From positions 1-46,244 of the IMG/VR virus record IMGVR_UViG_3300044949_001400: a DNA stretch of 46,244 bases. One strand, 5' to 3'. This document shows, in pieces, positions 7,006 to 16,900 of the stretch. The notes under the pieces are model-generated. The model was not told where the DNA came from. It saw only the letters and a program-made list of their open reading frames with translations, and ran no database searches. How positions within the stretch are numbered: position 1 is the stretch's first letter; each line of letters opens with the position of its first letter. This DNA comes from a virus. Position numbers and translations under genes: made by a program.

Positions 7006-8283
7006 TTACAGGCGGGCGGAAGCGGCAATGCTGGATATAACTTGTACCACCCCAGCAGTTGTGCAGGCGGCGCCGTAATTGAAGCCGTTTGGGGTTACGG
7101 ATCCCGCCGCTACGCTGTTGGCGTTTAGGTAGGATGTATTAGTAAATGAAATATTAGGGGCTGTCCTCATCGAAACCGGGAAGCCTATGTGCTGCCGAAA
7201 CCCGCTTCCTGCGGATTGATACGAAACATACTCAACGGTGTCGCGAGTCCAGTAATACCTCTGGCACAGCGCCAGTTCAACTCCGATAGGCCGCTGCTCG
7301 AAGAGCGTAGCAACGGAACCGGGCTCGATCTGTACTTCGGAAATATCAAATGTTCCCGATTGCTGGCCTAGGGTGCTAGTGCGCGAGTTAAAACTAGAAC
7401 CAGCGTCAAACCAAATAGTCAGGCGCAGGGAGTCGCTGCCATCAGTGCCTAATGTTTTTCCGCTGATCGATGGCACTGTTATGGTAGCAGTAACATATTG
7501 CCAGCTAGTACCAATAGATACCTTGGAAACGCCGATACCAGTTACATCTGCGCTAGGCGATCCACCAGTTCCGAAGTGCTGTGCCACTTCTATGGCAATG
7601 TTTTTTGTGGTGTTTGCCTTAGCCTTAAAACTAACTGTAGCCTGCTGACCGGCATAAGTGCGCACATCCTCAATTCGCTGCTGTAGGTGTGAATAGTTAC
7701 TGGCTCCACCTACGGAGCTGACAACTGTGCGGCAAAAAAACTCTGGCTCGCCTGGTACGTCAGTTTGCCCTAGCGTAAACTGCTGTCGGGTGACAGTGTG
7801 CGTAGTGCCAACGCGGCCATGAATCCACTGGTCGGCGCCGTAATCGTTGCCCGTGAATGTAGTGCCGGCCTGCCAAATATCAAAATTACCGTTAATTACT
7901 ATATTGCGGAATCCGGCCAATGGTCCGCCGTTCAGGCTCGGGACCGCGACCGGTCCCGTGAAAGTGGCGCCGGCCAGCGCGGCGTAGCCGGCCACGGTCG
8001 ATCCCGTGGGCAGCACCACCGGCCCCGTGAAGGTGGCGCCGGCCAGGGGGGCTAGGCCCAGGTTGGCGGCGCCAAGAGCGCCAATGGTTATCCATGCGGT
8101 ATTTGCGCCGTTGCGGATTTTTCTCAGTTCATTGAGCGTGTCATTCCACTCCATGTAGGGATAGGTGACACTGGGCGCCGCGTTGCCGCTGTTGCCCGTG
8201 GCGATGGCGGCTAGGGCGTTGTTCAGGTCGGCTAGGACTGCCAAGCCCGAGGCGTCTGAAATTGTGTAATCGTGTTGGGCCAT
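7006..8283 (-). CDS. Tail fibre / receptor-binding protein
   Basis: A 425-residue fibre. Residues 1-60 form an attachment region. Residues about 78-115 contain two or three collar-type repeats (APLAGATFTGPVVLPTG, then ALAGATFTGPVAVPSLNG). From about 125 a jelly-roll domain begins with the phrase NIVINGNFDIWQAG, common in phage fibres and usually sugar-binding. The C-terminal 130 residues are beta-rich with no recognised catalytic motif and probably bind the host surface. The base composition is slightly more AT-rich in the C-terminal part, as often seen in exchanged receptor-binding tips. It lies directly after the tail-tip gene and before the fibre chaperone. Confidence 0.85.
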   Translation of the reverse strand: MAQHDYTISDASGLAVLADLNNALAAIATGNSGNAAPSVTYPYMEWNDTLNELRKIRNGANTAWITIGALGAANLGLAPLAGATFTGPVVLPTGSTVAGYAALAGATFTGPVAVPSLNGGPLAGFRNIVINGNFDIWQAGTTFTGNDYGADQWIHGRVGTTHTVTRQQFTLGQTDVPGEPEFFCRTVVSSVGGASNYSHLQQRIEDVRTYAGQQATVSFKAKANTTKNIAIEVAQHFGTGGSPSADVTGIGVSKVSIGTSWQYVTATITVPSISGKTLGTDGSDSLRLTIWFDAGSSFNSRTSTLGQQSGTFDISEVQIEPGSVATLFEQRPIGVELALCQRYYWTRDTVEYVSYQSAGSGFRQHIGFPVSMRTAPNISFTNTSYLNANSVAAGSVTPNGFNYGAACTTAGVVQVISSIAASARL

Positions 8284-8289
8284 GGTTGC

Positions 8290-11200
8290 TTAGGGAATTT
8301 GACGGCCAAAGCCGACAGCGGTGTAACTAAATTGCCGCGCCACTGCGACGGCAGCGCTGTTTCTGAACGCAATGCTAAACCCGATTCTGGTGATGCTGGC
8401 TGGGTCCAGTGTCCAGTAATCCCCTGCCGCGAGGTTGTAGCCGGTAATCCCAATATTTGGCGGTTCATAAAAGGCTTCGGCAAACGTCACTGTCAACGCC
8501 GCCGCAGTGGTCAGCAGCGTGCCTGATTGCTCGATTCGCTGTTGCAGCTCCATAACTGCCCCCAGCTCGTCAATGATGATGTTGCACGCCGGGTCGCTGC
8601 TGGTTGCGTGAGCCTTGAACTGGAAGGCCCGGCCCCTCACAATTCCATTAGCCAACCCGCTCCACTCGCTCCACTGGGGGGCGGTGTTCGGGTCATGCGG
8701 CGTTGAGCGCACCAGCAGCGCTGCATCCACATCTCCACCGGATGGGCCCGACCATGACGGCCAGCCGCCGACCAGGCCAGGGCGAGCGCTAACCAGATCC
8801 AGCTGATTGAGCGGTCGAGTAACAAAGCGCCGTTGGATGTTTACATCAAATACTCCGCCCATGTCATAGGTTGAGCCGAACTCGTATTCACCCCTGGCAG
8901 CAACCGGCTGAGTCAGGGAAGAGTCGCTTGAGCCGATAGACGCCACTGCAGCGACGCTGGCATACGAACTGAACAGAACACCACTCCCCAGCACCAAAGC
9001 ATCAAAAGCAGGGCTATATAGCATTTCAATAGCGTTGCCATTGAACGGCGGCGATTCCTGATCCTCGGCGTATGTTTTCACCAGCAGCCTGGCCTGAGGC
9101 TGCGGCAGATCGGCAACTACATAGGCGGTTCCAGTGGATTGGCGTCCGCCATCATCTTCAAAGCGCAGCAGATAGCTACCCTCCAGCAACTGCACACGCG
9201 CTTGCACCTGGCCACCATTGGCCGTTGCAATGCCAATGGCCTCGCCCCATGCCGGAGTATCGAGCCTGGGGCTGTGGCGGATCAGGACCTGCCCGCCCAA
9301 CTTCACATCCAGGTCGAGAGCCTGATCCCAGGATAGGATAGCAGTAACCGAGTCGACCGGCACTAGCGACAAGCCTGTTACATCAGTAGGTGGCGCTGTT
9401 TTGCCGTAAGCGATAAACTGGAGCGCAGACGATTTGCCAGCCACTAATCCGCGCAATCCCAAGACCGTGATCTCGTAGGTGCCGGCCGCTGAATCTAATA
9501 TCTCGCATGCAGGCGCTAGCGTGGTCTGTCTTTGCCAGTTGCCACCATTCAACCGCCACTGCACACGATAGCTGCTGGCGTCGGCGACAGATGTCCAGCT
9601 AAGCTGAATTTTAGCCGCTGCTCTGCCCTGTAATTCGTAGATCACTTCTATGCCGGTCAGGTTTTCCGGAGCGGCGGGACGTATATTCAGGTCGGTAATA
9701 TCGCGCGGTTCTAGCGCCCATCCGTATTCAATATTATTATACTTTGATGGGTCGTGGGCCATGGCGCCGATCTCATAATCCACGCCATTTGTTTCGCTAA
9801 CGCTCAGCACCCGCCAGAGAGATTCTCTGACGGCAGTGGTCTCGAATTGCCAGATGCCATTCGGCATCGGTGCAGACGAAAACCCCGGCGACACTGTGAA
9901 CACATTGCCAGCAATGCTGGTGACTGGCCGGGTCTCGGCCGTGCCGTCGTCGAGCTGCACGGACAGGGTGGGGCTGTTGGTGGCCGTCAGGTCCGCCGTG
10001 CTATCTGCGGTGATGGCTGTGGTGGTGGCTGCAGCGATCCGGCCCCCTCGGCGGCTGCCGGCGCGTACTGGATCGGCGATGCCGATCACCTGCCCTGGCC
10101 TGGCAATGGAGCCGATGGCCAGGCCTGTCGTCGCCCCCACCAGCTCGCCTTCTTCCCATTCAGTGTGCAGCAGCCATTTGCCCCATCGGGCTGCCTGGCC
10201 CCTGCTGGTGCAGCCGACGGCCTCGGTCTCAGCTTTGACTACTCCATATTTAATAATGGCATCCCTGCGCTCTACAGGCTCGTAGTCGTAGTCTTGGATG
10301 TCATTATTAAAGAATTTTACCACTGCAACAGTAGGCCGCCTACGTAAGCGGCTGCCTGAGTATTTGAAGCCCTCCGGTGACACGTTGGATGTGTTCAGCC
10401 TGAACGACACGTCTGCCGGCCTGTCCTGAGCAATAGTCATTGCGCTTTCCGACAGGTAGGGCATCGCTCGCATAATCGAGCAAAAATCTTGAATTAGTTT
10501 ATAGGCGTCGGCGGGCTGATCAATAACCATATTGACAGCAAACCTAGGCTCCCAGCCACCAAAGCCATCAGGAATCAATTGAGCGCTATATTGGCTAGCG
10601 GCAAAAAAAGCCCACCGATCTAGCTGGCTGGCGTCTATGTGATCGCCAAAGCCATAGGGCTGCGTCAGTAGATCCCAGAGGCACCAGGCTGGATCTGTCG
10701 TCCACTGCGCCGCGCCAAAAGTGCCGTCCCATACGCCGCTATAAATCAAGCGCCCGTTGCTCGGATCAACTGCTGCGTTGCTGGGAATTTTTACCTCTAG
10801 GCCGTAAACGTCAAAGCTGCAAGTTGGAATACTATTGAACTGCTCAGCGCCTAGCCTGATTCCAGCGTGCGCAAAACCTGGATACGCCAGCTTGGCGTAG
10901 GTAATAGGGCTGTAGGTACTCCATACAAGTTGATTAAATAGATTGTTGCTGTTGCTGTCTGGGGTGACGCGCGACACCCGAATATCCACGGGGAACGCGC
11001 CAGTAATGGCGACCTGAACTTGCCGCTGGTAGCCCTGCCTGGTGCGACCGCTAATCACATCGTCTACCACAGTAGTATAACCACCGCCGTTATACTGAAT
11101 AGCAACGCGATAGTTTACGCTTGCCGCTAAGATGTCGTTTTTGTCTGTGTATTCTTCCAGTCGCGGTACGGTGATGGTTAGCCGCACGGCGTTAGCAGTG

Positions 11201-11577
11201 CTGTCTGTGACCGTTCTGGTAATCGGCGTAGATTGAGCGACCGCTACGCCAACCGAGTAGGGCCCAGCCGCTACAGCATCAAAGCCGGGGATGTAGCCTT
11301 GGTCTTGCGCACCGTCGCGGAATGTGATAGCAACGTTTTCAAAATTAAAACTGCCGTCTGGATTTTGTAGCGGTGTTTTATCAAAATAAATAGATTGAAG
11401 GCCATTTACCAGCCCTTTAATCTTGCCGGCACCTAATACATTAAGCGTCTTTACGTAGCTATCGGAAAACAGGCTTTCAGTATCTTGGCGGGGTACGTAC
11501 TGTTGTGGCTGAGCTGTTGCACCGCCGCCACCGCCGCCCTTGCCACCGCCGCCACCGCCACCGCCGCTAATGATCAT
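8290..11577 (-). CDS. Tail tip / host-specificity protein (lambda gpJ-like)
   Basis: A 1,095-residue central tail-tip protein that forms the trimeric tip below the tail tube and contacts the receptor. The N-terminus starts with a Gly-rich stretch (two runs of poly-Gly in residues 5-20), typical of J homologues, then TESLFSDSYVKTLNVLGAGKIKG. The large central part corresponds to the tip core, and around residues 640-740 there are fibronectin III-like modules (AKIQLSWTSVADASSYRVQW). The C-terminal third is beta-rich. The gene order I-J with a four-base overlap is exactly that of lambda. The family assignment is firm; the receptor is unknown. Confidence 0.93.
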   Translation of the reverse strand: MIISGGGGGGGGKGGGGGGATAQPQQYVPRQDTESLFSDSYVKTLNVLGAGKIKGLVNGLQSIYFDKTPLQNPDGSFNFENVAITFRDGAQDQGYIPGFDAVAAGPYSVGVAVAQSTPITRTVTDSTANAVRLTITVPRLEEYTDKNDILAASVNYRVAIQYNGGGYTTVVDDVISGRTRQGYQRQVQVAITGAFPVDIRVSRVTPDSNSNNLFNQLVWSTYSPITYAKLAYPGFAHAGIRLGAEQFNSIPTCSFDVYGLEVKIPSNAAVDPSNGRLIYSGVWDGTFGAAQWTTDPAWCLWDLLTQPYGFGDHIDASQLDRWAFFAASQYSAQLIPDGFGGWEPRFAVNMVIDQPADAYKLIQDFCSIMRAMPYLSESAMTIAQDRPADVSFRLNTSNVSPEGFKYSGSRLRRRPTVAVVKFFNNDIQDYDYEPVERRDAIIKYGVVKAETEAVGCTSRGQAARWGKWLLHTEWEEGELVGATTGLAIGSIARPGQVIGIADPVRAGSRRGGRIAAATTTAITADSTADLTATNSPTLSVQLDDGTAETRPVTSIAGNVFTVSPGFSSAPMPNGIWQFETTAVRESLWRVLSVSETNGVDYEIGAMAHDPSKYNNIEYGWALEPRDITDLNIRPAAPENLTGIEVIYELQGRAAAKIQLSWTSVADASSYRVQWRLNGGNWQRQTTLAPACEILDSAAGTYEITVLGLRGLVAGKSSALQFIAYGKTAPPTDVTGLSLVPVDSVTAILSWDQALDLDVKLGGQVLIRHSPRLDTPAWGEAIGIATANGGQVQARVQLLEGSYLLRFEDDGGRQSTGTAYVVADLPQPQARLLVKTYAEDQESPPFNGNAIEMLYSPAFDALVLGSGVLFSSYASVAAVASIGSSDSSLTQPVAARGEYEFGSTYDMGGVFDVNIQRRFVTRPLNQLDLVSARPGLVGGWPSWSGPSGGDVDAALLVRSTPHDPNTAPQWSEWSGLANGIVRGRAFQFKAHATSSDPACNIIIDELGAVMELQQRIEQSGTLLTTAAALTVTFAEAFYEPPNIGITGYNLAAGDYWTLDPASITRIGFSIAFRNSAAVAVARQFSYTAVGFGRQIP

Positions 11578-12176
11578 CCCAGAACCTGCACTACGTCAAT
11601 TTCTTGGCTTACTATGTTAGAGCCAACTACGCGGCGCCCGTATATCAGCGCTGCCGATAATCCGAGGCGAGTATTATTCTGGATTCCCGAGAAGCTGTAG
11701 GTTTTGCGGGGGTCCTTCGCTTCGTCTGTCTGCCCCTGGTTGCCACCTGCATCAAATCTGGGCACCGGCGTCAGCAGCTGGGCAACGCCGCCTAGGGCCA
11801 GGCTTGCGCCAAGTCCCGTTGTCAAAGCAAAGAGCCCGATGTTTTTAGCAAATGCAGCGCCCAAAAAGCCAGCTCCGCTTGCAAACGACAGCGCAATCAA
11901 CGCCACTCCCGCAATAATTCTCCCCACGGCCCCAGCCCCGCCGATCACCGGTACGATGCTGATCTCCTGAGCCCCTGCGGGTTCCTGTAGCTCATCCTCG
12001 CCAATCGCCCTGGGGCCCAGCTTCACCCGGTAGCGCTGGTCGTTCATGTGCCCCTCTATCTGGGGGAAATTGGCATGTAAAAACCTCATCGCCTCCGCAG
12101 CGCTAGCCACCTCCGCACGGAACACCCGGCGGCCCAGGAACCGCGCTAGCCGGCCGTAGACGCGAATCACCCTCAT
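11574..12176 (-). CDS. Tail assembly protein (lambda gpI-like)
   Basis: A 200-residue protein. Residues 1-90 form a ubiquitin-like beta-grasp region (VIRVYGRLARFLGRRVFRAEV through an EISIVPVIGGAG segment). A glycine-rich hydrophobic stretch follows at about 95-145 (GRIIAGVALIALSFASGAGFLGAAF), characteristic of gpI, which may insert in or pass the membrane during DNA entry. It is essential for tail assembly in lambda. Start and stop overlap gpK-like and gpJ-like genes. The ATG is directly preceded by TAGACTGAGGCC, one of the recurrent motifs, although at this site the sequence is also coding for the end of the upstream gene. Confidence 0.88.
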   Translation of the reverse strand: MRVIRVYGRLARFLGRRVFRAEVASAAEAMRFLHANFPQIEGHMNDQRYRVKLGPRAIGEDELQEPAGAQEISIVPVIGGAGAVGRIIAGVALIALSFASGAGFLGAAFAKNIGLFALTTGLGASLALGGVAQLLTPVPRFDAGGNQGQTDEAKDPRKTYSFSGIQNNTRLGLSAALIYGRRVVGSNIVSQEIDVVQVLG

Positions 12177-12904
12177 GGCCTCAGTCTACCGATCCAGCCG
12201 GTGGCTTTCTGCAGATAGTCGCCGTAGAGATCCCGACTCGACAGCCGCCCCCGCAGGTGATGGAGCACCTGCTGCTCGCCCAGGTAGATGCCGATGTGGT
12301 TGAGCTGCGTGTTGCGGATGGCCATGAATATCGCATCGCCTTCCTGCAGGTCGGCGAACTCAACCCGCTCGAACCCGGCGGCGGCCCAGTTCTGAGCGAA
12401 CAGCGGCGCCGCCTCGAACTCGGCAGGCGTAGTTGGTCGATCGAAATCAGGCAGCTCGATGCCGCGCTCCTCTCGATACCAGTCGCGAGCCAGAGTCCAG
12501 CAGTCGTGAACGCCCCAGATCCACAGGCGCCCGATCAGCGGCGCCCTAAACCCACAGGGCTCGCACTGGGCCCACTCCGCAGTCTTGGGATTGACGATCA
12601 GCCAGGGCAGGCCGGATTTCTCGCACGCGGCGCGGTCGTCGTCGTGGGGCCCCGGTGGCGTGACCGGGTGCGAATGGAACACGGCCACTACCTCGCCAGC
12701 ATCCTCGGCTGCCTGGTAATCGTCCGGGTCGAGGATGAACATCAGACCCGGGTCGTCGCCGTCAGCGCCCTCGGCGGCATTTCGGCAGGGCCAGTAGCGT
12801 TGCTTGCCCTTCACGATCACCACCAGTCCGCAGGCCTCGCGGGGGTCATCCTGCTGGGCGTGGGCCAGGGCTGCGACCTTGATTGCGTCGTCGATGTAGA
12901 TCAT
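12173..12904 (-). CDS. Tail tip protease/peptidase (lambda gpK-like)
   Basis: A 243-residue protein with two domains. Residues 1-125 are a JAB1/MPN/Mov34 metalloprotease with Glu23, the HSHP motif (His77, His79) and a downstream Asp-rich segment. Residues about 128-243 are an NlpC/P60 peptidase, with the catalytic Cys in VHDCWTLARDW near residue 137 and the His in NHIGIYLG. This domain pair defines lambda gpK. It is thought to process the tail tip and to cut peptidoglycan during DNA entry. Overlaps with L- and I-like genes match the lambda M-L-K-I-J order. Confidence 0.92.
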   Translation of the reverse strand: MIYIDDAIKVAALAHAQQDDPREACGLVVIVKGKQRYWPCRNAAEGADGDDPGLMFILDPDDYQAAEDAGEVVAVFHSHPVTPPGPHDDDRAACEKSGLPWLIVNPKTAEWAQCEPCGFRAPLIGRLWIWGVHDCWTLARDWYREERGIELPDFDRPTTPAEFEAAPLFAQNWAAAGFERVEFADLQEGDAIFMAIRNTQLNHIGIYLGEQQVLHHLRGRLSSRDLYGDYLQKATGWIGRLRP

Positions 12905-13593
12905 GCGTAGCTAGTGCCTGCGCCAGGGAATCCGCCAAACGGTAGCTGGTTATTGGCGCCCCAGTTGTTCTTGCAATCCGATAGGCGCTTCCCGCAGTTA
13001 GGTGCAAACTGGCATTGAGTCGTGCTGGTCCACTGGCATAGCGTAACCATCTGGAACCGTGGTGCACGCACCGTGGAAAGGTCAAATGTGGCGCACAGCT
13101 CAAACTCAACTACCTCCCTGGTCTCCGCTTTTTTTTGATCTACCCAGTACACCTGTCTTGGGTATTCGTAGGTGGGATCTGGTGTGCCCCAGGGGTTGAC
13201 ATTGCCTGGGAAGTTCACTGCATCGAGGTGCCTGGCGTGGACCCGCACGCGGCTGACCTGCGCCCCCTCTAGCCCGTTGGGCAGGCTGAGCAGTAGGCCG
13301 CTGATCAGGCCACCCGCAAACGGGTTATTGCTGGTCAGCGGAATATTGGCGACCCGTAGCGTGGGGCGCGGCAGTGATCCGGTGCCGGTCAGGGCAAAAC
13401 CCTCAGCCTCTATAGGCAGCGCTTCGTAGGTGTTGCCGGCCCACACCACGTCGTCTGTCTGTTTTGCGTTAATCCCAGCGTGAAATCGATAAACTTCATC
13501 GACGCCGTGGATAGCCGCAAACAGCTGCAGTTCAAACAACTCGATCAGGGCGGACGGGGCCGGAAGTTGCGCCTCACCAAAGGGGATTGGCAT
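12901..13593 (-). CDS. Minor tail protein (lambda gpL-like)
   Basis: A 230-residue tip component. The C-terminal part contains four cysteines in the spacing seen in gpL (LCQWTSTTQCQFAPNCGKR, then SDCKNNWG), which in lambda bind an iron-sulfur cluster. The N-terminal domain begins PAPSALIELFELQL, followed by beta-rich sequence with an Asn/Pro segment. It joins the tube-end to the J trimer. The one-base and four-base junctions with neighbouring genes support co-translation. The family assignment is good; the cluster is known in the family and is inferred here. Confidence 0.9.
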   Translation of the reverse strand: MPIPFGEAQLPAPSALIELFELQLFAAIHGVDEVYRFHAGINAKQTDDVVWAGNTYEALPIEAEGFALTGTGSLPRPTLRVANIPLTSNNPFAGGLISGLLLSLPNGLEGAQVSRVRVHARHLDAVNFPGNVNPWGTPDPTYEYPRQVYWVDQKKAETREVVEFELCATFDLSTVRAPRFQMVTLCQWTSTTQCQFAPNCGKRLSDCKNNWGANNQLPFGGFPGAGTSYA

Positions 13594-13928
13594 TAGAACT
13601 CAAACACCTGGACAAAGGTGGCCGTAATTTGATTGTTATTAAAATTGGTGTAGGTTACTCTCCATTCTGGGCATTTGAATTTGCCAGCGCTGCCCCATGG
13701 CGGTGTCCAATCAAATGACTCGGCGCCGCCCCTGGCGTCTAGGAATGCTTCGATCTGATCGCGCTCGGTGTTGCTGCGATTCTTGAACTGCAGTGGATAA
13801 ATCTTAGGGTTTGAATTGAGCCCCCTTGGAATACGCTGGCCGTAGCCATCTCCAAATTGGGATTCGTAGACGGCTGGTTTGCTTTCCTTGGGAAGGTCAA
13901 AATCTGGCGTCCAGGTGAAGGTAGCCAT
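13593..13928 (-). CDS. Minor tail protein (lambda gpM-like)
   Basis: A 111-residue beta-rich protein. It starts TFTWTPDFDLPKESKPAV and continues with QFGDGYGQRIPRG and NSNPKIYPLQFKNRS, the signature blocks of the gpM family, and ends with strands including ATFVQVFEF. It caps the tape-measure complex between the tail tube and the tip. Directly downstream of the tape-measure gene, with a one-base overlap, as in lambda H-M. Confidence 0.9.
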   Translation of the reverse strand: MATFTWTPDFDLPKESKPAVYESQFGDGYGQRIPRGLNSNPKIYPLQFKNRSNTERDQIEAFLDARGGAESFDWTPPWGSAGKFKCPEWRVTYTNFNNNQITATFVQVFEF

Positions 13929-16900
13929 TAGCGGTTCAGGAGGCCTCCTCGCTCCATGTGCCGCTGCAATTGCCGATCGACCATCGGCCCCACCATCGGC
14001 ACCAGCATGCGAGCCAGATCGTTGCCCAGGGCCTGGGCGTCGCCGGAGCCGTCGCTGTTGCTGGTCACGTTGCCATTGGGGTGGACGTGAACCGCAATAT
14101 TCACCTGGGTCGAGCTGGTGGTGCCGCTATTGCCCTGCGCATGGTCCACCACGGTTTCCCGAGGGTGGAGCATGGCCATGAATCCACCACGGCCATCCAA
14201 GCCGCCAGATCTAGGGCCGTTGCCGGTGTAGCCGCCTCCGGCAAAGCCGGGCAGGCCGACAGGCGCTGGCCCCACTGGGTTGAACGATGTAATAGCGCCA
14301 GGGAAGCCCGTGCTAATTCCGCCACCAAAATCGCCAGTAAATGACTGTGCCATGGACGGCGCGGCGGCTGCCGATGGCGACAGGAACCCCAGCGCCGTCA
14401 TGATGGTTTTTAGCACGAGCTGCCGAAATATCATCCGACTGGTGTCGGTTAATACGCTGGCCGCGAATGCATTGAAGTTGCCGCTGCCGGTAGTGGCCAA
14501 GCTCACCAGGCTATTCTCTAATCCACCCATGCCGTCTACGGTCAAAGACGCAATTGCGTCGCGCACATTGCCAATAGAATCGCCATATTGCTTCATTCCT
14601 TGAGACAACCCGGCGCTTGCGGAATCGCGAGATTGATATTCCTTGATTGCGTCGCCCATGGCGAACACATTTTCCAGACGCTGCCGATCGAGGTCGAGCT
14701 GCTCTGCGGTGATCCGCTTGAGATCCTCGCGATAGGTGAGCTCCGCCCGGCCGGACTCGGCAGCCTGAGCCGCGTTATACGCCGCCTGGGCGTCTGGGTT
14801 GCCGTTGACACCCTTGAGTAGCTCGGCATAGCGCCGCGCCCGCTCTGCCCGCTCTGCCTCGAACTCAGCCAGGGCCTTCGCGGCGGGGCCCGTGGCCTCG
14901 GCAATCCTCAACAGCCCCTGGTTAGTGGCCAGCAGCTCGCGGGCCGAAGCCAGCTGATCGGCTCGGGTTTTCTGCAGCGCCGCGGTCTTCTCGCTGCCCT
15001 GCACTTGATCAGCGCCGGCCTGGGCCAGGTCGTAGCCCACATTCTCCATGCTGCCGCCGAAAAACATGCGCAACGCCTTCTGACGGTGCGGGCCCATGCG
15101 GGCCACTCCGCTGGCGGGGGTGACGCCATTGCCGTCTGTGCGGGTCAGGCTGGCCTTGGGGTTGCCCCCCAGCACCGTGCGGTAGAGCGTCAGCAGGTCG
15201 GCGCCCTGGGTGGACATTCCTCGGCTATTGAATCGATCCTGGAGGTATCTCACCACAGGCCCCTGAACCTGTTCCTCGAACGATTGGCCAGCATGGGCGC
15301 CGTATTTCTTGCGTTCTGGGCCGCCCATTTGAATCAGGCCCAGATAGTTATTGCCAGAGCCGCCCCACTTGCCTGGGTTAAATGTGCCGCCAGTCTCAAA
15401 CGAAATAATCGTTGCCAAATCAAGCGGCGATACGCCTAGCTTGCCGGCGGCGCTGATCAGGGCCCGGGCTTTGCTGCTGGGCTGGAAGCTGGTGCTGGTG
15501 CGTGCGCCGCTGCCTGCGCCGCTGCCTGCGCCGCTGCCAACAGTCTTCTCCACCAGCGCACGCATGGCGGGGTCGTCAGGCTTGGTCCCCGCGTACATGC
15601 GATTGCCGCGAATGCCGCCGCCCTGCTGTTGGCGCGTGACAAACTCCGCCCAGTTGGGATCAACCTTGCCCCCCTTGACGCTAGGCATGGTCGGCTTGAT
15701 CAATGCGCCAGTGTTAGGGTCGAACTGCCCCGCAACACCTGCAACGCTATAAGGGCTAAGGTATGTAAACCTTTTAGTGATTATTGGCGAGCCGGGCTTA
15801 TATGGTACGCCTTTGGGTTCAGCTGGCTTGTCAAGCATGCTGCCTACGTCCGTAAGCCTGCGCCATTGCTGATCGGCCTGTATTATCTTGGTCATTAGCT
15901 CAAGCGTCTTGACCAGCGCCGGCAGGTAAGCTCTACCTGCATTAGCTGAAAAATCTTTCCATGCATTACTAAATTGCTTAACAGGATCAACGGCTTGCTT
16001 TGCTGCCTTGGCTGCCTGCCCCGTCAAGGTGTCCATATTTTGCAGCGACTTGTTATAACCTTTCAGTCCGTCATTAGTCAATGATACAACGGCCTTAAAT
16101 CCGTCAATATCCGAAAAGAGCACGCCAAGCGCCGTAGCGCTGCCCTTGGTTTTCACCATCACATCCTGCAGGAAACCGCCCAAGCCCTTGGCTTGCAAGC
16201 CAGCAACGCTAAACTCTATGCCTAGCGCCGCCGCAAGCTTTTTCGCTTCTTCGGTTGGTTTGATGATGCTTTTGATTGTTTGGTTCAGGCCACTCATTGT
16301 GGTCTCAACTGGTGCGCCCTTAGCCGTCAGCGCGGAGATGGCAGCATTCATCTCTTCTACCGACAAGCCTGCAACGGCAAACGATGGCGCCAGCCTGCCA
16401 ATCGATTGGGCGTACTGATCAACTACAATCTTACCGTCATTCTGAGTTTGCACCATTTGATCAACAACCTTTGCAGCTTTATCAGCGGAAAGGTTGAATG
16501 AGTTCATAATGGACGTTGCGCCATCCGCAACGGTTTTAATATCTGAAAAACCGCCAGTAGCACCTAGCGTCGATACCTTGAGAATTTTGATAACGTCGTC
16601 AGTCTTGCTAAAGCCAGAGCTGAGGATTTCATAGGCTGCGGCGCCTGCTTCTGCGCTATTCGATAGATTCCCCTGCGCTACGGTTAGCTCCCTGATTTTT
16701 GCCATCAGGGCATCTGAGTCTGCGGTTAGCGTTCGTATGCGGCGCAGGCTGCCGTATTCGTCCAGCGCCGCTCTGGTGCTGTTGACGGCCAGTGCGCCGG
16801 CCCCGAGCACGCCCGCACCGGCCACCATCCCGGCAACACTGCCCGACGCTGCCATGCCCCCAGCCAGGCTGCCCATGGCGCCCTGCATGCCGCCGCCCAT

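Noticed and set aside
12257-12910. 217-residue plus-strand ORF antisense to the gpK-like gene
   Set aside because: The minus strand encodes a clear Mov34/NlpC protein with catalytic residues; the plus-strand frame is a GC-rich shadow.
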